A stretch of DNA of 64,000 bases from SAR92 bacterium BACL16 MAG-120619-bin48 (GTDB lineage Bacteria > Pseudomonadota > Gammaproteobacteria > Pseudomonadales > Porticoccaceae): NCBI GenBank assembly GCA_001438605.1, contig LIDE01000009.1:26001-90000 (forward strand). Direction: 5' to 3'. Of this stretch, positions 39,790-49,640 are shown piece by piece. The notes below the pieces were generated by a model. It was given only the letters and a program-made list of their open reading frames with translations, had not been told where the DNA came from and did no database searches. Numbering within the stretch: position 1 is the stretch's first letter; each line of letters opens with the position of its first letter. Both the position numbers and the translations under genes were made by a program.

Positions 39790-41265
39790 TTGGAGGGGAC
39801 ACTTTATAGTGAAAAGATTTGGCTTTATTTGCACTTTCCACTACTTCCTTTAGAGACGTTAATTGCAGGTCAAGACGCTGACTTTTGCTTACAGAAGCCT
39901 ACCGCTGTGGTTGCTCAAGTAAACAATAGTTATCGTATTGTATGCTGTAATACCGGTGCGGATAGCACTGGCATAGAGCCTAATCTGGCGCTCTCTACCG
40001 CACTTGCACTCTGCTCTGAGCTGGTTGTTTTGCAGCAGCAGCCAGAGCAGGAAAAGGCGGCACTTTATCAGCTCGCGCTTACTGCTTATAACTTTAGTCC
40101 GGTTGTGATTATCGATGAGCCTCAAGGCATTTGGCTCGAGTTAAGTGGTTGCGATCGTTTATTTAAAGGCTATAACAATCTTCTCGATAAGCTTCATTTG
40201 GCGCTGCTCTCACAGTCTTTTACGGCAGATGTAGGCATTGCTTTTAGTGCGGATGCTGCGCGCCTACTTTGCCAGCCTGGCTTTCCGTCACACCTACCCT
40301 GCTCGACCCAAATTGCCGAACAATTACAGACTCTTCCCCTGACTGAGTTTGCGACCAGTGAGAAACAGTTGCGCCATTTCCACCAGCTTGGCCTACACAG
40401 CTTTGGGGACTTACTTGCTTTGCCTCGCGCGTCTTTAGGCCAGCGTTTTGGCATCGAGCTGTTGCGCACCTTAGAGCTGCTTCTGGCAGAAAAGCCCTGC
40501 TCTCTTGAACGCTTCGAACCCGCTGAGACGTTCCATGATGTGCTGCAACATCCTCAAGGTATTATTAGCAAAGAGGGGTTACTGTTTCCCATGAAAACGT
40601 TGGTGCAGCGTTTTCAGCTTTACCTGCATGCGCGTCAGTGTCGCTGCAGAGATTTGGAATGGCGATTTGAGTCTTTATTTGGTGAAACCTGTTCGATGAC
40701 TGTCACGCTCTCTAACAGTGAAAATAACGGGGCGAGCATATTAAGCCTGAGTCGCTTGCAGTTAGAGCGGTTGCTGTTGCCAGGGAGTATTGAAAAAATC
40801 AGTTTATTTAGCGATAACTTCGCTGAATCAACTCTGGGCAGTTTTGATTTGTTTGGCGATCCTCTGCAAGCAAACACAACCTCAACCAGCAGTCTTATTG
40901 ATAAGCTTAATGCGCGTCTCGGCGCGGAGGCTTTGCGACAGCCCATGCTGAGCAATAATTATTTACCTGAAGATGCGAGCACGTTGGTGGCGGCACTAAA
41001 TTACAGTGATCTAGACGTCCCTAGTGATGCCTTGCAGCCTCTGTGGCTATTACCCAAACCGATACCTATTCAAATGCGTCAAACACAATTATTTTGGCGT
41101 GAACCACTTTATATTCTTAGTGGACCCCGGCGGCTACAGGGCAATTGGTGGCAGAGTGAGCAACAGCGCGATTACTATTTGGCCTGCGATAAGAGTGGTG
41201 CCCGCTACTGGCTGTTTAAAGAGTGTGCTAGTGCCCACTGGTTTGTTCATGGCTTGTTTTCTTAA
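39790..41265 (+). CDS. imuB: ImuB, Y-family DNA polymerase-like protein
   Basis: Y-family-like protein of about 491 residues starting near IWLYLHFPLLPLETL, then AALYQLALTAYNFSPVVIIDEPQGIWLELSG, where the region corresponding to the active-site acids lacks the usual pattern. ImuB homologues are catalytically inactive but bind the beta clamp and DnaE2. The start is unclear: no ATG exists in frame, and TTG 39790 overlaps a GGAGGGG. No dnaE2 follows; a terminator and a convergent gene come next. Function in mutagenesis therefore needs a DnaE2 elsewhere in the genome. Confidence 0.85.
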   Translation: MEGTLYSEKIWLYLHFPLLPLETLIAGQDADFCLQKPTAVVAQVNNSYRIVCCNTGADSTGIEPNLALSTALALCSELVVLQQQPEQEKAALYQLALTAYNFSPVVIIDEPQGIWLELSGCDRLFKGYNNLLDKLHLALLSQSFTADVGIAFSADAARLLCQPGFPSHLPCSTQIAEQLQTLPLTEFATSEKQLRHFHQLGLHSFGDLLALPRASLGQRFGIELLRTLELLLAEKPCSLERFEPAETFHDVLQHPQGIISKEGLLFPMKTLVQRFQLYLHARQCRCRDLEWRFESLFGETCSMTVTLSNSENNGASILSLSRLQLERLLLPGSIEKISLFSDNFAESTLGSFDLFGDPLQANTTSTSSLIDKLNARLGAEALRQPMLSNNYLPEDASTLVAALNYSDLDVPSDALQPLWLLPKPIPIQMRQTQLFWREPLYILSGPRRLQGNWWQSEQQRDYYLACDKSGARYWLFKECASAHWFVHGLFS

Positions 41266-41331
41266 TGCTGGCAGGCTGGTGGCAACCTTGATGGATATTG
41301 GTCAAGCCCTGAATGCAGCAGGCTAACGAGA

Positions 41332-41365
41332 AAAACCCCGCTAGCGGCTCTCCTAGCGGGGTTTT
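41332..41365. terminator. bidirectional intrinsic terminator after imuB
   Basis: Perfect 13-bp stem AAAACCCCGCTAG/CTAGCGGGGTTTT with an 8-nt loop, A-rich on one side and T-rich on the other. It serves imuB on the plus strand and the convergent regulator on the minus strand. Confidence 0.9.
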
Positions 41366-41376
41366 ATTGGAAAGTC

Positions 41377-42075
41377 TCAGCCTAGCGTCAACAAAAAGCG
41401 CTCAGAAGAGCCTGACTTGTCGCCTATTCTTTCACGGCGAATAATGATCTTCTCACCGTAATGGCTGGCAAAGTCAGCGCAATTTAGGGCCAAAAATGGC
41501 TCTCTATTGCGTCGACTCTCGATGTGACAGGCTTTGGCCACTAACTCTTTCCCAGTACCTTTCTCACCAGAAATGCACAGTGGAATACTGGTGCGGGCCG
41601 CCTTCGTTATGCGCTGAAACAAGTGGTGCATTGCTGGATTGGCACTGTGCATCCCATGGAACGTTGTCTCACTCACTGTCTCACCGGTGTTGGCAACTTT
41701 GCGCCGCGCTTGCAGTTGGCTCGCAACAATAGTCACGAGAGATTCAAGGTCATAGGGAACAGTGATTGAGCCAGTGGCAGCAGCCTGCCGTGACTGTTTG
41801 TCCGAAGCGCCAAAGTCGCAGATATTCGCAAGCACAACACCCACAACCTGAGGACAGACGGATTTCACTTTACTTAGCAGCTCAGCCCCCTGCATTGTGG
41901 AAAAATCTTGGGCGGTAATCAACACGTCAGGGGAGCGATCGGTCACAAAGCTCAGAGCGTCTTGAGGGCATTGGTAAGCAAACAAATCAACCGCCAATTG
42001 TGCCAGCGAATGTTTAAGTAGCTGCAGAATTTCGCTATCGGGGTGAACTAGGGTAACAGATTGAGTATTACTCAT
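41377..42075 (-). CDS. truncated sigma-54-activator-like protein (degenerate receiver + partial AAA+)
   Basis: Protein of 232 residues from ATG 42075, with AAGGAGG upstream. Residues 1-120 look like a receiver domain that lost its phosphorylation site: the usual Asp position is Ala (PDVLITAQDF) and the conserved Lys is absent. An AAA+ beginning then follows, with Walker A ISGEKGTGKELVA and PFLALNCADF, but the protein ends about 27 residues later without the GAFTGA loop, Walker B or HTH. It cannot be a normal sigma-54 activator. No frameshift remnant is visible downstream. It may be a dominant-negative or otherwise adapted remnant. Confidence 0.75.
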   Translation of the reverse strand: MSNTQSVTLVHPDSEILQLLKHSLAQLAVDLFAYQCPQDALSFVTDRSPDVLITAQDFSTMQGAELLSKVKSVCPQVVGVVLANICDFGASDKQSRQAAATGSITVPYDLESLVTIVASQLQARRKVANTGETVSETTFHGMHSANPAMHHLFQRITKAARTSIPLCISGEKGTGKELVAKACHIESRRNREPFLALNCADFASHYGEKIIIRRERIGDKSGSSERFLLTLG

Positions 42076-42342
42076 TTTGGTGGGTCCCTCCTTTAGTGGT
42101 CTGCTTTTGTCGACAGGGTTATATCCACATCTGGCAACCAGCACATAAATGCGTCTTGCATTTGTTTTATTGCTCCGTTGCGTCTTTCCGAGAAGCCCTA
42201 TCGCGCAAACGTTTATAGGCCAACGTTTGTTAAGGGGATTCGCATAAAGCGCACATACTTTAAAAGTAGTCCAAAATATCCAAGTATGTATAAAATTTTC
42301 ACAATGCAATTATTCAGTCGCAAATAGCACTTTTCAGCAGAC

Positions 42343-42370
42343 AAAAAAACCCCGAAATAATCGGGGTTTT
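42343..42370 (-). terminator. intrinsic terminator of speC
   Basis: 10-bp stem AAAACCCCGA/TCGGGGTTTT with a 5-nt loop; on the minus strand it continues into T residues. It sits 16 bp past the speC stop. Confidence 0.9.
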
Positions 42371-42385
42371 CACACTGCTAGGTCA

Positions 42386-43555
42386 CTAGACGAAGTACGA
42401 CTTGAGCGGCGGAAAGCCGTTAAACTCAACCGCAGAGTAGCTAGTGGTGTAAGCGCCTGTTGTCAGCCAGTACATGCGATCGCCAATGGCCAAGTTGAGC
42501 GGCAAGCCGTATTTGTAGTTCTCATACATAATATCAGCGCTGTCACAGGTTGGACCCGCGATCACCACCTCCTCAAGCTCGCCCTCTTTTTCGACATAAA
42601 TAGGGTATTTAATCGACTCATCCAAGGTCTCGATCAAGCCAGAGAACTTACCCACATCCGTAAATACCCAACGGTTCAGCGAGGTGTGCGACTTGCGTGA
42701 AATCAATACGACCTCACTAACCAAAATACCCGCATTACCTACCAGAGATCGGCCCGGCTCAAGAATAATCTTCGGGATTTCGTCGCCAAAGTCTTCCTCT
42801 AAAAAGCGGTTAATCTCTTCGGCATAGGTAGTGACTTCATTGGCCTTGGTGATGTAATTCGCAGGGAAGCCACCGCCAATATTAATCATTTGCAGGTTGA
42901 TACCATCTTCGTCTTTAAGACGCTCAAAAATCACTTTTGCTTTGGCAATTGCCGCATCCCAAGCACCGATATCGCGCTGCTGGGAACCTACATGGAAGGA
43001 GATGCCATAAGCGTCTAAACCGAGATCCCGGGCCATTATAAGAAGGTTCATCGCCATATCCATCTGACAGCCAAATTTGCGTGACAGCGGCCAATCAGCG
43101 GTCATTGAGCCCTCTGTCAAAATTCGTACATAAATCTTTGAACCAGGCGCCGCTTTGGCAATATTGCGCAAGTCTGCTTCCGAATCCGTTGCATACATAC
43201 GGACACCCTTCTCGTAAAAATAACGAATATCCTTACTCTTCTTGATCGTGTTGCCATAACTAATTCGATCAGCCTCAACACCACGGCCCATTACCTTATC
43301 CAGCTCATAGATCGACGCAATATCGAAGCTCGAGCCTTTGGCTTTCAGCAGATCGATAATTTCAACCGCTGGATTGGCCTTCACAGCGTAATACACCGCC
43401 GCACTGGGAAAGCCAGTTACCAACTCGTCGTAGTGATAGGAAATAGTTGCCAAGTCATTGACAACAAAGGGGGTTTCTTGCGTGTCGGCAAGAGCTTTAA
43501 TGCGCTTAAAAGCTTCTGGTGAGAAGTAATCGTGTACGTCAATTTTCTGTTGCAT
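42386..43555 (-). CDS. speC: ornithine decarboxylase (fold-type III PLP enzyme)
   Basis: Decarboxylase of 389 residues of the eukaryotic-like alanine-racemase fold, close in size to Pseudomonas SpeC. The PLP lysine is in YYAVKANPA, the GISFHVGSQ motif and the phosphate-binding region MINIGGGFP follow, and the C-terminal active-site Cys/Asp motif is GPTCDSADI. It converts ornithine (possibly also lysine) to putrescine. The GGGG ribosome-binding site lies before ATG 43555. It is alone, with an own terminator and a long upstream region. Confidence 0.9.
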   Translation of the reverse strand: MQQKIDVHDYFSPEAFKRIKALADTQETPFVVNDLATISYHYDELVTGFPSAAVYYAVKANPAVEIIDLLKAKGSSFDIASIYELDKVMGRGVEADRISYGNTIKKSKDIRYFYEKGVRMYATDSEADLRNIAKAAPGSKIYVRILTEGSMTADWPLSRKFGCQMDMAMNLLIMARDLGLDAYGISFHVGSQQRDIGAWDAAIAKAKVIFERLKDEDGINLQMINIGGGFPANYITKANEVTTYAEEINRFLEEDFGDEIPKIILEPGRSLVGNAGILVSEVVLISRKSHTSLNRWVFTDVGKFSGLIETLDESIKYPIYVEKEGELEEVVIAGPTCDSADIMYENYKYGLPLNLAIGDRMYWLTTGAYTTSYSAVEFNGFPPLKSYFV

Positions 43556-43868
43556 ATCGGTTGCCCCATGAGAGTTGTGAAGTGGATAAAAGCCTTTTTA
43601 ATGTCATAAACATAGACCTAAAACGGCTTTGAACGTCTTCACAGTATCCTCACTTGAGGTCGACAATGAGTGTCGATGGGGTGTCGCGTGGCAGCATGGA
43701 CGTTCAGGCGCGAAAAATAATCCCAGAGAGGTTTCCGGTCAAGTATTTATTTCTTACAAAACCTCACTTCAATGACTAAATGCACAAAAAGTGGACTTTT
43801 TAATAATTTATAAGCACCGATTACGCCTTATCACTAAAAAAGGCCATCTACTTGCGTAGATAAACCGT

Positions 43869-43979
43869 GGCAGGATTTCATTCGGGCCATACCTGGCCCT
43901 CACCCTTCGGGCGGCTTCGCCGTGCTCAATCGCTCGCGCGATTGAGTGAACCTGGGCGCTTTAACACTCAAAGCCTGCC
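43869..43979. mobile_element. small palindromic MITE-like element beside tRNA-Pro
   Basis: About 111 bp, bounded by imperfect inverted ends GGCAGGATTT and AAAGCCTGCC (9 of 10 match). Inside is a perfect 9-bp hairpin CTCAATCGC/GCGATTGAG at 43925-43946. It has no coding capacity, is GC-rich relative to its AT-rich flanks, and sits between two copies of a 27-bp terminator segment. A remnant of a second tRNA-Pro copy is an alternative: GGCAGGATTT also occurs in the tRNA T-arm region. Confidence 0.4.
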
Positions 43980-43994
43980 GTTCCGGCAGATAAA

Positions 43995-44033
43995 TAAAAA
44001 AGGCCATCTACTTGCGTAGATGGCCTTTTTTAT
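43995..44033 (-). terminator. intrinsic terminator of tRNA-Pro
   Basis: Perfect 16-bp stem AAAAAAGGCCATCTAC / GTAGATGGCCTTTTTT with loop TTGC, just past the CCA end of the tRNA. Its left arm and loop are duplicated 160 bp away. Confidence 0.9.
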
Positions 44034-44037
44034 TTAT

Positions 44038-44114
44038 TGGTCGGGACGGCAGGATTTGAACCTGCGACCACTTGACCCCCAGTCAAGTGCGCTACCTGGC
44101 TGCGCTACGCCCCG
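44038..44114 (-). tRNA. tRNA-Pro (anticodon GGG)
   Basis: 77 nt with encoded CCA. The acceptor stem CGGGGCG pairs with CGTCCCG (one G-T). The anticodon arm CTTGA-CTGGGGG-TCAAG places GGG at positions 34-36, and the T-arm is GCAGG-TTCAAAT-CCTGC. It reads CCC and CCU codons. It lies 61 bp past the merR-like gene and has its own terminator. Confidence 0.97.
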
Positions 44115-44175
44115 ATTTAAGTGGCGCAATCATACAGGCCAGCGCTATTTTTGCAAGCTGTAAAGGCTTACTTGA

Positions 44176-44535
44176 TCAATGACTCTCGAGCATGGAGATA
44201 ACATCTTCCAATTCGGAGATCGTCTGGTCAATCAACTGTTTGTAAGGAGTTTGCTCTTCCTTTGCGGCTTCGCCATCAATGCGCTGGCGGGCACCACCGA
44301 TTGTAAAGCCTTGCTCGTAGAGGAGCGATCGTATTTGTCGAATCAGGACAACATCTAGCCGTTGGTAGTAGCGGCGATTACCCCTTCGCTTGACGGGGTT
44401 GAGACTGGGAAATTCCTGCTCCCAGTAACGCAGCACATGGGGCTTGACCGCGCATAGCTCTGCAACCTCACCAATGGTGAAATAGCGTTTCCCGGGGATT
44501 GCGGGCAACTCGTTGTTGTTACTTGGTTCCAGCAT
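44176..44535 (-). CDS. MerR-family regulator downstream of ihfA
   Basis: MerR protein of 119 residues: [28 protein letters not shown], then wing [31 protein letters not shown] and a short coiled-coil tail. This small MerR regularly follows ihfA in gammaproteobacteria. Its ATG lies 17 bp inside ihfA, so the genes are cotranscribed and coupled. The short C-terminus has no metal-binding Cys pattern. Target genes are unknown. Confidence 0.88.
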   Translation of the reverse strand: MLEPSNNNELPAIPGKRYFTIGEVAELCAVKPHVLRYWEQEFPSLNPVKRRGNRRYYQRLDVVLIRQIRSLLYEQGFTIGGARQRIDGEAAKEEQTPYKQLIDQTISELEDVISMLESH

Positions 44536-44818
44536 AATTCTCTACTCTTGCCTTTAGCTTTTGACCAGGCTTAAAGGTGACGACTCGTCGCGCAGATATT
44601 GGTATTTCTTCGCCTGTCTTGGGGTTTCTGCCGGGACGACTGTTTTTGTCGCGCAATTCAAAATTTCCAAAACCTGAAAGCTTCACTGAATCATTTTTTT
44701 CCAGCGCGACGCAAATTTCGTTGTAAAACATTTCGACGATCTCTTTGGCTTCACGCTTGTTGAGCCCGAGTTCGTCAAACAACATTTCTGCTAAGTCAGC
44801 TTTGGTGAGTGATCCCAT
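44519..44818 (-). CDS. ihfA: integration host factor subunit alpha
   Basis: HU/IHF-family DNA-bending protein of 99 residues, with the beta-arm region [20 protein letters not shown] and the Pro at the arm tip (RPGRNPKTG) used to bend DNA. The order pheT-ihfA-merR is the classical gammaproteobacterial arrangement. It pairs with IHF-beta (encoded elsewhere) to shape promoters and recombination sites. It lies 76 bp past pheT with no terminator between. Confidence 0.96.
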   Translation of the reverse strand: MGSLTKADLAEMLFDELGLNKREAKEIVEMFYNEICVALEKNDSVKLSGFGNFELRDKNSRPGRNPKTGEEIPISARRVVTFKPGQKLKARVENYAGTK

Positions 44819-44894
44819 TACCTATTACCCGTTTTACTTACGTTATCTTTTAATTCTGCGCGCGAGAAAAAATCGCACACTGTCTTTTTTTGTG

Positions 44895-47273
44895 TCAGCT
44901 GCGAAGCTGTGCATTAAATTGACCACCAACTGTTTCAATCACTCGATTAACCGCAGATGTTATTTCATCGTCGCTAAGAGTGCGTGAACTGTGTTGAAAC
45001 GTCAAGCCAAGAGCAAGGCTTTTTCCTTTGTTATCAACGTCTTTGCTGTGATACACGTCAAATAACTTTAAATTGATCAAATCAGCGCCAGCAGCATCTT
45101 TAGCGACAGCGATCAAATCAGCGGCCAAGACACTGTTATCAACAAAAAACGCTAAATCGCGGCGAACTTCTGGAAACTTGCTAACTTCCTTGTGCTTAGG
45201 CAACTTGCTTTCCACAATTTGACTTAAATCGAGTTGAAATAAGTAGATCGCTGTACTGATATCCAACGTCGCTTGCAATTTGGGGTGTAACTGGCCCACC
45301 CATCCAATTGGCGCGCCATTGCGCAGAATAGAGGCGGACTGCCCTGGGTGCAGCGAAGGATGCTGTGCGGGAACAAAGCTGAATTGCTCCGACAAGCCGG
45401 TGTGCGCTAAGACGGCCTGAACATCACCTTTGATATCGAAGAAATCGACCTTATCTTTACCCGCGGTCCAACCTACGGGTGTTCTGGACCCACAAATCAA
45501 TCCTGCAATAGCCATATTCTGGGCCAGTGCTTCACCCTGCTTGGGCACAAAACACTGCCCTGCTTCGAAGATTCGCACACGGCTCTGCTGACGGTTCAGG
45601 TTGTGCATGGCTGTTGACAGCAACCCAGGCCACAAGCTGGTGCGCATTACCGACATATCCGCTGAAATGGGGTTTTGCACGCCCACGGGGGTAACGTCTG
45701 GATCGATGTGCTGCTGAAGCTGCGGATCGATAAAACTGTAGGTGATGGCTTCTTGATAGCCACTGGCGATCAACTGTCGTCTAAACAGGCTCAGGGGTTT
45801 GATGGTTTCAGGATTGGCCTGTAACTCTAGCGCCATCTTCGGCGTCGATGTTGGCAGATTATTATATCCGTAGATGCGCGCAACCTCTTCCACCAAGTCC
45901 TGCTCAATGGTGATATCAAATCGCCAGCTGGGTGCAATCCATGTCGAGCCCAATTCAGTGCGCTCGACAAAGGTCAATCCCAGTCGACGCAGTATGTCAT
46001 CGACCTCTTCCGCTGCAATGGCGACGCCTAGTTGCTGTTGAAGGCGCTGATTGCGGAGCGTTACGGTCGCAGGCTGTGGCAAGTACTGCGCCGATTCTTG
46101 AACAATCAATGGTCCCGGCTGACCGCCGCAAATCTCAAGCATCAGCGCCGTTGCGCGCTCGATAGCTGCGACCTGCAGCTGTGAATCAACGCCGCGCTCG
46201 AATCGGTGCGATGAATCTGTATGTTTACCATAGTTACGCGCCTTGCCGGCGATCGCCAGCGGATTAAACCACGCACTTTCGAAAAGAATGTCTGTGGTGC
46301 TACCGCTAACCGCAGACTCATCACCACCCATGACACCGGCAATGGCTAACGCTTTCCCGTGATCGGCGATAACTAGAGTGCTGCTGTCGAGGGTGACCTC
46401 GGAGTCATCGAGTAATTTAATGGTCTCATTGCGCCCCATACGGACGACGATACCGCCATCAATTTTAGCCAAGTCAAAAGCGTGCATCGGCTGACCCAGC
46501 TCGAGCAGAACATAATTGGTGACATCGACCGCTGGCGCGATACTTCGGACGCCGCTGCGTCGTAGCTTTTCTTGCATCCACTGCGGTGTTGTTTGGCTGA
46601 GGTCAAGATTGCGAATAACCCGCCCAACGTAGCGGGCGCAGGCCTCTGGCGCCTCTAGTGTCACGCTGACAACATCATCAACGGTTGCTGCAACGGGCGC
46701 GCAGGATTGCGAGATCACGTCGACTTTATTTAAGACACCCACTTCGCGAGCCAGACCACGGATACTTAGGCAATCTCCACGATTAGGGGTCAAATCGACC
46801 TCGACAATGGTGTCATCAAGATCGAGATACTCTATCAGATCAGTACCCACAGGTGCGTCGGCTGGCAGCTCCCACAGCCCGTCATCATCATCGCCTAGCT
46901 GCAGCTCTGTTTGCGCGCAGAGCATGCCGAAAGACTCGACGCCACGAAGTTTGGCTTTTTTTATCACGAAATCACCGGGCAAACTCGCCCCGACTGTCGC
47001 AAAAGGAATTTTTATGCCTACACGAGCATTGGGTGCGCCGCAGACGACCTGCGCAAGCTCGCCTTGACCTGCAACCTGACAGACGCGCAACTTGTCGGCG
47101 TCTGGATGCTGCTCAACGGCTACAATCTCACCGACCACAACACCCGTTAGCGCCGGCGCTGCGGCTTCAAGGCTATCGACTTCGAGACCAGCCATGGTCA
47201 ATTGAGCGACAAGCTCATCGACGGAGACGGCTGGGTTGACTGATTCTCGCAACCAGGATTCACTGAATTTCAT
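44895..47273 (-). CDS. pheT: phenylalanyl-tRNA synthetase beta subunit
   Basis: Protein of 792 residues. Modules in order: the tRNA-binding OB domain at the N-terminus (about 40-150, LRVCQVAGQGELAQVVCGAPN), B3/B4 core with the editing site (about 210-380), B5 domain, a synthetase-like core, and the C-terminal anticodon-binding domain ending SRTLSDDEITSAVNRVIETV. Full length. It forms the alpha2beta2 enzyme with PheS and edits Tyr-tRNA-Phe. It starts 13 bp after pheS. Confidence 0.97.
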   Translation of the reverse strand: MKFSESWLRESVNPAVSVDELVAQLTMAGLEVDSLEAAAPALTGVVVGEIVAVEQHPDADKLRVCQVAGQGELAQVVCGAPNARVGIKIPFATVGASLPGDFVIKKAKLRGVESFGMLCAQTELQLGDDDDGLWELPADAPVGTDLIEYLDLDDTIVEVDLTPNRGDCLSIRGLAREVGVLNKVDVISQSCAPVAATVDDVVSVTLEAPEACARYVGRVIRNLDLSQTTPQWMQEKLRRSGVRSIAPAVDVTNYVLLELGQPMHAFDLAKIDGGIVVRMGRNETIKLLDDSEVTLDSSTLVIADHGKALAIAGVMGGDESAVSGSTTDILFESAWFNPLAIAGKARNYGKHTDSSHRFERGVDSQLQVAAIERATALMLEICGGQPGPLIVQESAQYLPQPATVTLRNQRLQQQLGVAIAAEEVDDILRRLGLTFVERTELGSTWIAPSWRFDITIEQDLVEEVARIYGYNNLPTSTPKMALELQANPETIKPLSLFRRQLIASGYQEAITYSFIDPQLQQHIDPDVTPVGVQNPISADMSVMRTSLWPGLLSTAMHNLNRQQSRVRIFEAGQCFVPKQGEALAQNMAIAGLICGSRTPVGWTAGKDKVDFFDIKGDVQAVLAHTGLSEQFSFVPAQHPSLHPGQSASILRNGAPIGWVGQLHPKLQATLDISTAIYLFQLDLSQIVESKLPKHKEVSKFPEVRRDLAFFVDNSVLAADLIAVAKDAAGADLINLKLFDVYHSKDVDNKGKSLALGLTFQHSSRTLSDDEITSAVNRVIETVGGQFNAQLRS

Positions 47274-47286
47274 TGGTTACCCCAGT

Positions 47287-48306
<1,020 letters not shown>

Positions 48307-48353
48307 TCACCACGGTAATGGGTATATTCACAACAATCTGTTCATCTACTGAT

Positions 48354-48389
48354 AAAAAAATAGGGAAAGAGCACTGGCCCTTTCCCTAT
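48354..48389 (-). terminator. intrinsic terminator between rplT and pheS
   Basis: 10-bp stem ATAGGGAAAG/CTTTCCCTAT with a 10-nt loop, running into seven T residues on the minus strand. It lies 46 bp past the rplT stop and 54 bp before pheS, so pheST expression needs read-through or its own promoter. Confidence 0.88.
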
Positions 48390-48434
48390 CTGGTTAGCTT
48401 TCCAACACCTGCGCGAGGCAGGTCGAGCGCTGTA

Positions 48435-48791
48435 TTAAGCTAGGGCAGCTTTGGCTTGGTTAACAACTGCACCAAAGGCTGCTTTGTCATGAACTGCTAA
48501 GTCAGCAAGAACACGACGGTCGAGCATAATACCGGCTTTGCTCAAACCGTTGATCAGACGGCTGTATGACAACCCTTCCATACGGGACTGAGCGTTGATA
48601 CGAGCAATCCACAATCTGCGGAAAGTGCGCTTCTTAACGCGACGGTCACGGTAAGCGTATTGACCCGCTTTAGTGACAGCCTGAACCGCAACGCGGTACA
48701 CGCGACTGCGTGCGCCGTAATAACCTTTTGCCTGCTTGAGGACTTTCTTGTGTCGACGGTGCGCTTGAACACCACGTTTAACTCTAGCCAT
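48435..48791 (-). CDS. rplT: 50S ribosomal protein L20
   Basis: Ribosomal protein of 118 residues: [30 protein letters not shown] is split here as the usual basic N-terminal tail, then the RNA-binding core [21 protein letters not shown]. Length is standard. L20 assembles early on 23S rRNA and often represses its own operon with L35 by binding the leader mRNA. It lies 26 bp past rpmI. Confidence 0.98.
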   Translation of the reverse strand: MARVKRGVQAHRRHKKVLKQAKGYYGARSRVYRVAVQAVTKAGQYAYRDRRVKKRTFRRLWIARINAQSRMEGLSYSRLINGLSKAGIMLDRRVLADLAVHDKAAFGAVVNQAKAALA

Positions 48792-48817
48792 TTTCTTCTC
48801 CTACCAAAATCAGTTAA

Positions 48818-49015
48818 TTAAAGTGAACTACGCAACATGCGGTTAACGCGTGGAACATCGGATGCACTAACGATGCTCGTGCCTCTCAACTGACGCTTAC
48901 GCTTGGTAGTCATTTTGGTAAGAATGTGGCTTTTGTGCTGGTGCTTGTGCTTGTAGCCCGCGGCCGTTTTTTTGAAGCGTTTTGCGGCTCCACTGTGTGT
49001 CTTAGCTTTTGGCAT
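48818..49015 (-). CDS. rpmI: 50S ribosomal protein L35
   Basis: Basic 65-residue protein, [20 protein letters not shown] then [23 protein letters not shown], the usual L35 length and pattern. It is cotranscribed with infC and rplT in the standard order. Confidence 0.98.
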   Translation of the reverse strand: MPKAKTHSGAAKRFKKTAAGYKHKHQHKSHILTKMTTKRKRQLRGTSIVSASDVPRVNRMLRSSL

Positions 49016-49107
49016 TTCTGTTCTCCGTTGTGAGATTTTAGTTAATATTCAAGAAGAGACGCCCGGACAGCCTGCCAAAAAAATTGGCTGAACGCGGGTC
49101 GCGTGAA

Positions 49108-49635
49108 TTACTTCTTCTTGCCTCGTGGCGACAACGTCATAATCATTTGACGACCTTCCATCTTTGGAAATTGCTCCACTTGTGCCAACTCAGCGAGATC
49201 CGCTTCAATGCGTTTCATCACGTCCATGCCGAGCTGCTGGTGAGCCATCTCACGCCCGCGAAAACGCAGGGTAATTTTGGCTTTATCACCATGTTCCAAG
49301 AAGCGCATAACATTGCGCAACTTGATTTGGTAATCGCCCTCATCCGTGCCTGGGCGAAACTTCATTTCTTTAATTTGAGTCTGTTTCTGTTTCTTTTTCT
49401 GCAGAGCAACTTTCTTCTTGATGTCAAAGACATGCTTGCCGTAATCCATAATTTTACAGACCGGAGGCACCGCATCAGGTGAAATTTCAACCAGATCCAG
49501 GGTCTCTTTCTGCGCGGCTGCAAGGGCATCCTCTAGGCTAACAACACCAACCTGACTGCCGTCAGATGCAACTAATCGAACTTCGGTGGACGTTATGTCG
49601 TCGTTAAGACGCGCCCGCTTGCTGTCTTTTTTAAT
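49108..49635 (-). CDS. infC: translation initiation factor IF-3 (ATT start)
   Basis: IF-3 of 175 residues. The true start is the rare ATT codon at 49635 (ATT AAA AAA GAC), with GGAG 8 nt upstream and only 5 nt after the thrS stop. A GTG-start reading from 49470 would lose the N-terminal domain ([19 protein letters not shown]). IF-3 binds the 30S subunit and rejects weak start codons, and the ATT start is the well-known self-control device of this gene. Both domains are complete. Confidence 0.96.
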   Translation of the reverse strand: MKKDSKRARLNDDITSTEVRLVASDGSQVGVVSLEDALAAAQKETLDLVEISPDAVPPVCKIMDYGKHVFDIKKKVALQKKKQKQTQIKEMKFRPGTDEGDYQIKLRNVMRFLEHGDKAKITLRFRGREMAHQQLGMDVMKRIEADLAELAQVEQFPKMEGRQMIMTLSPRGKKK

Positions 49636-49640
49636 AAACT

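Larger units (their letters stand above)
43556..44037. other. 482-bp region between speC and tRNA-Pro
   Basis: The part next to speC (43556-43834) is AT-rich and holds its promoter area. The remainder contains two copies of a 27-bp segment of the tRNA-Pro terminator (43835-43861 and 43995-44021) around a GC-rich palindromic element. No ORF is credible here. Confidence 0.6.

Noticed and set aside
43835..44021. Possible CRISPR repeat pair
   Set aside because: Only two copies 160 bp apart, both parts of a tRNA terminator; no array, no cas genes.
49076..49090. GCCAA...TTGGC hairpin between infC and rpmI
   Set aside because: A short stem without a T-tract inside a well-known operon; no reason to call a terminator.
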